DNA from: Clostridia bacterium
GTDB taxonomy: Bacteria; Bacillota_A; Clostridia; Oscillospirales; CAG-272
Direction of reading: 5' to 3'
Assembly (NCBI GenBank): GCA_017452945.1
Contig: JAFTLD010000109.1
Coordinates: 1-5,491, forward strand
Length of the DNA: 5,491 bases
The translations under genes and the position numbers were made by a program. Shown piece by piece: positions 1 through 5,491 of this stretch; position 1 is the stretch's first letter; every line of letters begins with the position of its first letter. The notes under the pieces are model-generated. The model made no database searches and was not told the DNA's origin. It was given only the letters and a program-made list of their open reading frames with translations.

Positions 1-1652
1 TCACCGTTGAGCACGGCAAGCTCTATATGCTCCAGACCCGTAACGGTAAGAGAACTGCTCCTGCAGCTCTGCAGATCGCAGTTGACCTCGTTGCTGAGGG
101 TCACAAGACCGAGGCTGAGGCTGTTCTGATGATCGACCCCAGAAACCTCGACACTCTGCTCCATCCCCAGTTCGATGCTAAGGCTCTGAAGGCAGCTAAC
201 CCTGTCGGCAAGGGTCTGGGTGCTTCCCCCGGTGCTGCTTGCGGTCAGGTTGTCTTCTCTGCAGAGGACGCTGAGGCTTGGCATGCTGCCGGCAAGAAGG
301 TTGTTCTGGTTCGTCTGGAGACCTCTCCCGAGGATATCACCGGTATGAAGGCATCCCAGGGTATCCTGACCGTTCGCGGCGGTATGACCTCTCACGCAGC
401 AGTTGTTGCTCGTGGTATGGGTAAGTGCTGCGTTTCCGGCTGTGGCGAGATCGCTATGGATGAAGAAAACAAGAAGTTCACTCTCGCAGGCAAGACCTAC
501 GTTGAGGGCGACTATATTTCTATCGACGGTTCCACCGGTAACATCTACGACGGTATCGTTCCTACCGTTGACGCTGAGATTTCCGGTAACTTCGGCACCA
601 TCATGGGCTGGGCTGACAAGTTCCGCACCCTGAAGGTAAGAACCAACGCTGATACTCCCGCAGACGCTAAGAAGGCTCGCGAGCTGGGCGCTGAGGGTAT
701 CGGTCTGTGCCGTACCGAGCACATGTTCTTCGAGGCAGACAGAATTGCTGCTTTCCGTGAGATGATCTGCTCCGACTCCGCTGAAGAGCGCGAAGTAGCT
801 CTGGAGAAGATCCTGCCTTATCAGCAGGGCGACTTCGAGAAGATCTACGAGGCTCTTGAAGGCACTCCCGTTTGCATTCGTTTCCTGGATCCCCCTCTGC
901 ACGAGTTCGTTCCCACCACTGAGGAAGAGATCGCGCTGCTTGCAAATGCACAGGGCAAGACCGTTGAACAGATCAAGACCATTATCCAGAGCCTGCACGA
1001 GTTCAACCCCATGATGGGTCACCGTGGCTGCCGTCTGGCTGTAACTTATCCCGAAATCGCTAAGATGCAGACCAAGGCAGTTATCCGTGCTGCTATCAAC
1101 GTACAGAAGGCTCATCCCGAATGGAACATGGTTCCTGAGATCATGATTCCTCTGGTAGGCGAAGTTAAGGAGCTCAAGTTCGTTAAGAACGTTGTTGTTG
1201 CTACCGCTGACGCTGAGATCGCTGCTGCAGGCGTAGACCTGAAGTATGAGGTTGGTACCATGATCGAGATTCCTCGTGCATGCCTGACCGCTGACGAGAT
1301 CGCTCAGAACGCTGACTTCTTCTGCTTCGGTACCAACGACCTGACTCAGATGACCTTTGGTTTCTCCCGTGACGACGCAGGCAAGTTCCTGACCGCTTAC
1401 TATGACACCAAGATCTTCGAGAACGATCCCTTTGCTAAGCTGGACCAGACCGGCGTTGGCAAGCTGATGAAGATGGCTTGCGTTGACGGCCGCGCTAACA
1501 ACTCCAAGCTGCACATCGGTATCTGCGGTGAGCACGGTGGTGACCCCACATCCGTTGAGTTCTGCCATACCCTTGGCCTGGACTACGTTTCCTGCTCGCC
1601 TTTCCGCGTACCGATCGCAAGATTGGCTGCTGCACAGGCTGCTCTGAAGTAA
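1..1652 (+). CDS. ppdK: Pyruvate, phosphate dikinase, C-terminal part (5'-truncated by window edge)
   Basis: PPDK interconverts pyruvate + ATP + Pi and PEP + AMP + PPi in the cytoplasm; in anaerobes it often serves glycolysis or gluconeogenesis. The reading frame is open from the left edge (first full codon at 3), so the ATG at 27 is internal: the residues before it (TVEHGKLY) fit the usual PPDK sequence. The 549 visible residues are the central and C-terminal domains. The phosphohistidine motif GGMTSHAAVVARG has its catalytic His at 393-395, preceded by the Thr that regulatory proteins phosphorylate in plant PPDK. The PEP/pyruvate barrel shows GLCRTEHMF (Arg at 711), CIRFLDPPLHEF (Arg at 879), the metal ligands Glu (1266, MIEIPRA) and Asp (1338, FGTNDLTQ), and the catalytic Cys (1524, GICGEHGGDP). 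By spacing to the roughly 874-residue Clostridium symbiosum enzyme, about 324 residues, including the ATP-grasp domain, lie outside the window. No key residue is missing. Codon use is strongly biased (AAG, GAG, GTT, GCT, CTG), which suggests high expression. Confidence 0.97.
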   Translation, partial: TVEHGKLYMLQTRNGKRTAPAALQIAVDLVAEGHKTEAEAVLMIDPRNLDTLLHPQFDAKALKAANPVGKGLGASPGAACGQVVFSAEDAEAWHAAGKKVVLVRLETSPEDITGMKASQGILTVRGGMTSHAAVVARGMGKCCVSGCGEIAMDEENKKFTLAGKTYVEGDYISIDGSTGNIYDGIVPTVDAEISGNFGTIMGWADKFRTLKVRTNADTPADAKKARELGAEGIGLCRTEHMFFEADRIAAFREMICSDSAEEREVALEKILPYQQGDFEKIYEALEGTPVCIRFLDPPLHEFVPTTEEEIALLANAQGKTVEQIKTIIQSLHEFNPMMGHRGCRLAVTYPEIAKMQTKAVIRAAINVQKAHPEWNMVPEIMIPLVGEVKELKFVKNVVVATADAEIAAAGVDLKYEVGTMIEIPRACLTADEIAQNADFFCFGTNDLTQMTFGFSRDDAGKFLTAYYDTKIFENDPFAKLDQTGVGKLMKMACVDGRANNSKLHIGICGEHGGDPTSVEFCHTLGLDYVSCSPFRVPIARLAAAQAALK

Positions 1653-1686
1653 TTTACACAAATTACAAAACAGCAATATGAAAATC

Positions 1687-1720
1687 GCACCCTTGCACGA
1701 AAGTGCAGGGGTGCTTTTTT
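1687..1720 (+). terminator. Intrinsic terminator of ppdK
   Basis: A 12-bp stem (GCACCCTTGCAC at 1687-1698 with GTGCAGGGGTGC at 1703-1714, one G-U wobble) closes a GAAA tetraloop at 1699-1702. Six T residues follow at 1715-1720. It starts 34 nt after the ppdK stop codon. This is the classical Rho-independent form and should separate ppdK from the next gene. On the other strand the stem is followed by only a weak T run, so it is mainly a + strand terminator. Confidence 0.95.
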
Positions 1721-1824
1721 GTTCCTTAGGGGTGTCCGGCGCGATGCAAGCATCCCCCGAGCGTGGATGGCGTATAGGCGCTCTTGTGCAACCTGCCAAA
1801 CTTTGCGCATATCTTGCCTTTCTG

Positions 1825-1854
1825 TTGACAACCCTTTGTTTTTCATGGTATAAT
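1825..1854 (+). promoter_or_regulatory. Sigma-A-type promoter of the LamG-GDPD gene
   Basis: A perfect -35 box TTGACA (1825-1830) and a perfect -10 box TATAAT (1849-1854) are separated by 18 bp. The TG at 1846-1847 makes an extended -10 element (TGGTATAAT). The expected start of transcription is near 1861, leaving a leader of only about 23 nt before the ATG at 1884, too short for a riboswitch. The -10 box overlaps a small 6-bp inverted repeat (TTTCAT at 1841-1846, ATGAAA at 1853-1858), which may be chance. This match to consensus suggests strong constitutive expression unless a repressor acts here. Confidence 0.9.
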
Positions 1855-1870
1855 GAAACCAATAAAAAGG

Positions 1871-1876
1871 AAGGAG
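1871..1876 (+). promoter_or_regulatory. Ribosome binding site of the LamG-GDPD gene
   Basis: AAGGAG at 1871-1876 lies 7 nt before the ATG at 1884. It fits the anti-Shine-Dalgarno consensus and fixes this ATG as the start. The choice agrees with the signal peptide that begins directly at this codon. Confidence 0.92.
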
Positions 1877-1883
1877 TCTGCTT

Positions 1884-4800
1884 ATGAAACGTATCCTCTG
1901 TTTGTTTTTATCCGTTTTGATGACGGTTGCCGTCGTCAGCACAGTTTTTTTGGTTCCTGCTGCTGCCGAGGAGGTCTCGGAAGAGCCCGCGGCTGCCACT
2001 CCTGTGCATAATTATATCAGTACCGGCTTGTATGCCTGGTACAGCGGTGAACAAAACACCGAAGCGGGTCTTGACACCTCTGCCAAGACATGGCAAGACC
2101 TGATTGGTGATAATGATTTGCCCGTAGGCGTGAATGCGGACAATTACTTCACCGAAGAGGGCTTGCACGTTAAAACTGCCAAGCATTTCTTCCCCAATGA
2201 TATCGTGTCGGTGGTCAACGGTGAAGCCTTTACCGTTGAGATCGAGTTTGGTGATTTCAAATCGATCGGTGGCAGCTTCAATACCTTCATGAACAGCTCC
2301 AACGACAATTTTGCACTGTTCCGTCGCAACTCGGAAAACGTCATCGAGTGGAAATTCGGTGGCGGTCAGATCCGCCCCAAGGTGCCGAATGCGCTGGACA
2401 ATTTGCCCAACCACCTGATCACCGTGACGTACGAATACGGTGAATCCGTTGTCATCTACGTGGACGGCGTGGAAAAGGCACGTAGCGAATGCCCCTTGTA
2501 CATGGGCGCGAACGATCTCTTTATCGGTCACAGCGAAGCCTCCAAGGATTTTGAGGCGGTTTATAAGAATATTCGTTTCTATACCCGTGCGCTGTCTGCG
2601 GGAGAGGTCTTGCATAATGCCGCTGTGGACGGCTATGCCGATATTTCGAGTACATACGTGCAGGAAGGCTTGGTCTCCCTGTACAGCGGTGTGTCCAATA
2701 CCGAGAGCGGCTATGATCCCGCAGCCAATATCTGGACTGACCTTGTGGGTGAGAACGATCTGACGGTCAAGGTCAACGACAACAACTATTTTACCGAGCA
2801 AGGCCTTCGCGTGACCGGTCAGGATACCACCGTTCATTATTTTCCGCAGCCGATCGTGGATCTGGTCAACGGCCAAAGCTTTACGGTGGAGATCCTGTTT
2901 AGCGATTTCCTCTCGGTTGGCTCCGCATACAATACCTTTATGAATAGTACCAACGACAACTTTGCGCTGTACCGCAACGTGAACACCAATCAGCTGATCT
3001 TTAAGTTTGCGGCCAATCCCGGAAATGAGCGTCCCGTTGTCGAGGACGCGTTGTACGTGCTGGACAATGCGCTGATCACGGTTACCTATAACGTGGGTGG
3101 CAAGTGCCGTATCTATTGCAACGGTGAGCTGGCGGCAGAGGTGGCTTGCCCCAAGACTATGGGTGCCAACGATCTGTTCATTGCGCAGCGTGATCCCTCC
3201 AAGACCTTTGATACCACCTACCGTTCTATCCGCTTCTATGACCGTGAGCTGAGTGCATCCGAGGTCTATCTCAATGCACAGGCAGACGGTGTGACCGCTG
3301 TGATGGGCGAGATGGCGGATAACCCCGGGTATGTGAGCGTTGCGCAGCCTGTGACCAATATCGTGGGTGACGTTGCCATGATCCGCCCCGTTGACTCCAA
3401 GGCTGAACTGGAGAGCATGATGTCGGCAGAGAAGCTGCCTGCATCCGCAATGGTAGAAATCAATCCCAATTTGAACGTGTTGGCCAATGACGGAAGTGTG
3501 ATCTGCACCTTCTCGGAGCTGCTGACAGCGCTGGAATTCAAGGTTCTGCCTTGCGTTGTGATCTCGAACAAAGAAGAGGCTGATGCGTTGGCTGACTATT
3601 TGCACTCGATCCGCTTCTATGACGTTCAGCTGATCAGCGCGGATAAAGAGCTCTTGAAGTATGCCCGCGAGAAAATGCCCAATTGCTACGGCATTTTGGA
3701 TATGCGTGCCGATTTTGCGGGTGTGGGCGATCTGACAGAAGAGCAGCTTTTGAACGTTCGTCGCGCGGTCAAGACGAATAATGCGTCCGTAGCGGTTTTG
3801 CCGGTTGAGCTCTGCCGCAATGAGGACGTACAGTATCTGTACGACCGTCAGGTCAACGTATGGGCGTGGGCTTCGGATGCCCCCTCTGTCAGCGAACAGT
3901 ATTTCGCGCTGCTTTCGGGTGCCGTGGGCGTGGTTTCGGATGCCACCGATGCGCTTCTGGACGTTGCCTGCAACAAGCTGCAAAAGAATACCATGACACG
4001 CATGCCCATCAATATCGGTCACCGCGGCATTCCCTCCAAGTCCCCGGAGAATTGCATTGAGGGTGCTATGTATGCATACGAGCTGGGGGCGCAAGTCATC
4101 GAGATCGACGTGTACCTGACCAAGGATAATCAGGCCGTGCTCATGCATGACGGCACTACCGGACGTACCTGTAATCAGAATATTTCGGTAGAAGGCAGCA
4201 CGCTTGCCGAGCTGACCGCCCTGTATTGCAATAAGGGTTATGAAAACAACGAAAGATTCAAGGATGCAAAGGTACCTTCGCTGGACGCATTCCTGGCGGC
4301 CTTCAAGGATACCGACGTGCGCTTCTATATCGAAATCAAGTCGGGTAGTCCCAAGCTGGTTCCCATCGTTAAGGAGCTGGTTGAGAAGTACGATATGTAC
4401 GATCAGTGCTCGGTCATTTCGTTCAGCTCATCGGTACTGGCTGAGTTCCGCAAGGTCTATCCCGAAATGTCGGTCGGAGCGCTCTGCCAGGCGTATATGA
4501 ACGGTGAGAATCCCGAATCGGATTTCCGCGCGGCAATGAACTTTATCGGCAAGAATAATGCCACGCTCAATCCTCGCTTCTCTGCCAACGGTTCCGCATC
4601 AAATTACGATTATCAGCAGGATGATCTGCGTGCGGCCATGATCCGCGGCATTCAGATCCACCCCTGGACGTTTGCGGGTGGTGTCAATGCATATGCCAAG
4701 CACTTTATCTGGGGTTATGCAGGCTTGACGGGTGACAATGCCGATGCAATTGCAAGGGCAACGCACAGCGTCGTTATGAGCGAGTTGCCCGCAGTGCTTG

Positions 4801-5228
4801 AAGGCAACGTAAGCGTTGAGATCGGGCATACCGTTACCACCTATGGGCGCAACTCGAAGAATACAAATGAAGTTACGGTGGAAATTCTCGCGGGCGAAGC
4901 CTCTGTAAGCAACAATGTCATAACGCCGACGGCTCAAGGGGATCTGACGCTGATCACGTATTCGGTACACACCATCGGAAAGAACTCGTACAGAATGTAT
5001 ACACAGCCCGCAACCTTTACGGTTGAGATGCCTGAGGTGACGACTGCTCCGGAGACCGAGCAGGTGACCGAGCCCGGGACGGGAGAGCCTGCGCAAAGCG
5101 AAAGCGAAGGGCCCACCGAGCAGGAAAGCCAGCCTGCAAAAGAGGGCGGCTGCAAGTCTTTTGCGGCTGCTACGGTGCTTGTTCTGATCCCGATTGCTGC
5201 CGCAGTAACGCGCAAGAAGAAGGATTGA
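1884..5228 (+). CDS. Secreted, cell-surface LamG-GDPD protein (glycerophosphodiester phosphodiesterase family)
   Basis: A 1114-residue exported multidomain protein. The signal peptide (residues 1-28) has a KR start, a hydrophobic core and a likely cut after AAA. Two LamG/concanavalin A-like domains follow (about 44-250 and 258-469), each with FTVEI, LITVTY, a GANDLFI strand and an IRFY..R.LSA.EV end. Residues about 485-697 resemble a GDPD barrel without its catalytic residues. The intact GDPD domain (about 708-972) shows HRG (H713, R714), PEN (721-723), EID (E740, D742), HD (H755, D756), EIK (E817, K819) and W928, which are the expected catalytic and metal-binding positions. A beta-rich domain (about 976-1049), an acidic Pro/Thr/Glu stalk (1051-1087), GGC (1088-1090), a hydrophobic segment (1093-1108) and RKKKD end the chain. 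GDPDs hydrolyse glycerophosphodiesters to glycerol 3-phosphate and an alcohol. The location outside the membrane suggests lipid head groups or teichoic-acid-like polymers, but the substrate is not shown by the sequence. It is monocistronic as far as visible. Family call firm; substrate unknown. Confidence 0.93.
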   Translation: MKRILCLFLSVLMTVAVVSTVFLVPAAAEEVSEEPAAATPVHNYISTGLYAWYSGEQNTEAGLDTSAKTWQDLIGDNDLPVGVNADNYFTEEGLHVKTAKHFFPNDIVSVVNGEAFTVEIEFGDFKSIGGSFNTFMNSSNDNFALFRRNSENVIEWKFGGGQIRPKVPNALDNLPNHLITVTYEYGESVVIYVDGVEKARSECPLYMGANDLFIGHSEASKDFEAVYKNIRFYTRALSAGEVLHNAAVDGYADISSTYVQEGLVSLYSGVSNTESGYDPAANIWTDLVGENDLTVKVNDNNYFTEQGLRVTGQDTTVHYFPQPIVDLVNGQSFTVEILFSDFLSVGSAYNTFMNSTNDNFALYRNVNTNQLIFKFAANPGNERPVVEDALYVLDNALITVTYNVGGKCRIYCNGELAAEVACPKTMGANDLFIAQRDPSKTFDTTYRSIRFYDRELSASEVYLNAQADGVTAVMGEMADNPGYVSVAQPVTNIVGDVAMIRPVDSKAELESMMSAEKLPASAMVEINPNLNVLANDGSVICTFSELLTALEFKVLPCVVISNKEEADALADYLHSIRFYDVQLISADKELLKYAREKMPNCYGILDMRADFAGVGDLTEEQLLNVRRAVKTNNASVAVLPVELCRNEDVQYLYDRQVNVWAWASDAPSVSEQYFALLSGAVGVVSDATDALLDVACNKLQKNTMTRMPINIGHRGIPSKSPENCIEGAMYAYELGAQVIEIDVYLTKDNQAVLMHDGTTGRTCNQNISVEGSTLAELTALYCNKGYENNERFKDAKVPSLDAFLAAFKDTDVRFYIEIKSGSPKLVPIVKELVEKYDMYDQCSVISFSSSVLAEFRKVYPEMSVGALCQAYMNGENPESDFRAAMNFIGKNNATLNPRFSANGSASNYDYQQDDLRAAMIRGIQIHPWTFAGGVNAYAKHFIWGYAGLTGDNADAIARATHSVVMSELPAVLEGNVSVEIGHTVTTYGRNSKNTNEVTVEILAGEASVSNNVITPTAQGDLTLITYSVHTIGKNSYRMYTQPATFTVEMPEVTTAPETEQVTEPGTGEPAQSESEGPTEQESQPAKEGGCKSFAAATVLVLIPIAAAVTRKKKD
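2013..3290 (+). repeat. Tandem duplication encoding two LamG-like domains
   Basis: Coding positions 2013-2633 (residues 44-250) and 2655-3290 (residues 258-469) encode two copies of the same domain, about 214 residues apart. Shared blocks include GL(Y/V)..YSG, a DL(I/V)G(D/E)ND strand, NYFTE(E/Q)GL, FNTFMNS or YNTFMNS followed by NDNFAL, and MGANDLFI. Copy 2 carries a few extra residues. The copies have diverged at the nucleotide level, so the duplication is old. LamG_3-type domains often bind carbohydrates or mediate adhesion; the ligand here is unknown. Confidence 0.85.
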
Positions 5229-5233
5229 TTCGT

Positions 5234-5309
5234 TAGCCGAACGGACAATTCGGTTCAACTCCCGTTCGGCTAGCCGAACGGGCAATTCGGTTCGGCTCCC
5301 GTTCGGCTA
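5234..5309. repeat. Two tandem 39-nt palindromic repeats (REP-like)
   Basis: Unit 1 (5234-5272) and unit 2 (5271-5309) share the TA at 5271-5272, giving a 37-nt period. They differ at only three positions, all A/G changes. Each unit begins TAGCCGAACGG and ends with its exact reverse complement CCGTTCGGCTA, so each can fold into an 11-12 bp stem with a loop of about 15-17 nt. In unit 2 an internal GTTCGGCT (5290-5297) offers a second pairing partner for AGCCGAAC. The array begins 5 nt after the stop codon of the GDPD gene and has no T tract, so it is not a classical terminator. It could stabilise the 3' end of the mRNA, be a REP/MITE-like element, or bind a protein. Confidence 0.88.
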
Positions 5310-5320
5310 TATAATATAAT

Positions 5321-5346
5321 GGAAAGGGCTGTGCGCAGCCCTTTCC
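5321..5346 (+). terminator. GC-rich hairpin after the GDPD gene, possible terminator
   Basis: GGAAAGGGCTG (5321-5331) and CAGCCCTTTCC (5336-5346) form a perfect 11-bp stem closed by TGCG. It lies about 90 nt after the stop codon. No T run follows on the + strand (GTGCCGTATT), and on the - strand the stem is followed only by a mixed A/T stretch. It is therefore an atypical terminator candidate or a processing/stability hairpin. The structure is certain in sequence; the role is inferred. Confidence 0.5.
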
Positions 5347-5431
5347 GTGCCGTATTCTGAAATCTGATCGGAGTTTTGGCATAATTCATAAAAATAATAT
5401 GGAAAAATTGTAGAAAAAATTCAAAAAACTA

Positions 5432-5461
5432 TTGACAAGCCCTTGCAGTGTATGGTATAAT
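5432..5461 (+). promoter_or_regulatory. Strong sigma-A-type promoter reading out of the right edge
   Basis: Perfect TTGACA (5432-5437), an 18-bp spacer and perfect TATAAT (5456-5461) with an extended -10 TG at 5453-5454. Transcription should start near 5468. The region upstream (about 5388-5431) is rich in A and T runs and could act as an UP element. The architecture matches the promoter at 1825-1854 in boxes, spacer length and extended -10. The gene it serves begins beyond the window. Confidence 0.88.
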
Positions 5462-5489
5462 AGCCGTACCTCTGCGAAAGGGCTTTTTT
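5437..5489 (+). terminator. Terminator-like hairpin with T tract enclosing the promoter -10 box
   Basis: AAGCCCTTGCAG (5437-5448) pairs with CTGC (5472-5475) and AAGGGCTT (5478-5485), with a 2-nt bulge (5476-5477). Inside, GTATGG (5450-5455) pairs with CCGTAC (5464-5469) through one wobble, leaving the loop TATAATAG. Six T residues (5484-5489) follow the stem. In RNA that reads through from upstream this would be a plausible intrinsic terminator. RNA started at the nested promoter lacks the 5' arm and would escape it. The pairing is visible; the function is inferred. Confidence 0.5.
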
Positions 5490-5491
5490 AT

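Noticed and set aside
1743..1754. Short palindrome GATGCAAGCATC upstream of the GDPD promoter, considered as an operator.
   Set aside because: It is only 12 bp, lies about 70 bp before the -35 box and occurs once, so chance cannot be excluded.
1678..1887. A 69-codon + strand ORF in the intergenic region.
   Set aside because: It runs through the ppdK terminator and the downstream promoter, has no Shine-Dalgarno sequence at a useful distance, and ends just inside the next gene.
1583..1999. A 138-codon - strand ORF spanning the end of ppdK, the intergenic region and the start of the next gene.
   Set aside because: It overlaps two well-supported coding ends plus the terminator and promoter, and resembles no protein family.
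1908..4148. A 746-codon open reading frame on the - strand, antisense to the LamG-GDPD gene.
   Set aside because: Its codons are in register with the sense codons, so it stays open simply because the sense gene does not use TTA, CTA or TCA in this stretch. The translation has no recognisable domain and is rich in His, Ile and Arg, as expected from reversed codons. No promoter or RBS was seen for it.
4599..5285. Overlapping - strand ORFs of 228 and 104 codons over the 3' end of the GDPD gene.
   Set aside because: They are antisense shadows of a coding region with clear protein features; one also runs into the palindromic repeats. No start signals were seen.
5310..5320. TATAATATAAT considered as a further -10 element.
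   Set aside because: No -35-like hexamer lies 16-19 bp upstream; that space is occupied by the palindromic repeats. The strong promoter at 5432-5461 is the better candidate for the next gene.

Overview
The window looks like a chromosomal segment from a Gram-positive anaerobe of the class Clostridia, plausibly an uncultured gut member of the Oscillospirales type. This lineage call is an inference. It rests on a clostridial-type pyruvate, phosphate dikinase, on consensus sigma-A-type promoters with extended -10 boxes, on strong AAGGAG ribosome binding sites, and on a secreted protein that ends in a low-complexity stalk, a GGC motif, a hydrophobic segment and RKKKD. Both genes lie on the + strand. 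I see no RNA genes, CRISPR array, transposase or phage genes.

Layout: (1) 1-1652 is the C-terminal part of ppdK (pyruvate, phosphate dikinase), cut by the left edge. Its codon use is strongly biased, as in highly expressed genes. (2) 1653-1883 is an intergenic region. It holds a textbook intrinsic terminator for ppdK (1687-1720), about 100 bp without a recognised feature (1721-1824), a strong promoter (1825-1854) and an RBS (1871-1876). (3) 1884-5228 encodes a 1114-residue exported, surface-attached protein. It has a signal peptide, two tandem LamG-like (concanavalin A-like) domains, a degenerate TIM-barrel domain that resembles an inactive glycerophosphodiester phosphodiesterase (GDPD), an intact GDPD domain, a beta-rich domain, an acidic Pro/Thr/Glu stalk and a C-terminal anchor. 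(4) 5229-5491 is intergenic. It holds two tandem 39-nt palindromes (37-nt period), a perfect 11-bp hairpin, an A/T-rich stretch, and a second strong promoter that reads out of the window. The -10 box of that promoter lies in the loop of a terminator-like hairpin.

The two genes appear to be separate transcription units: a strong terminator and then a new promoter lie between them. No functional link is evident. PPDK is a cytoplasmic enzyme of PEP/pyruvate interconversion. The GDPD protein would act outside the membrane on glycerophosphodiesters, for example deacylated phospholipid head groups or glycerol-phosphate polymers. The most notable items are the paired pseudo-GDPD/GDPD architecture, the tandem palindromes after the gene, and the promoter nested in a hairpin at the right edge.
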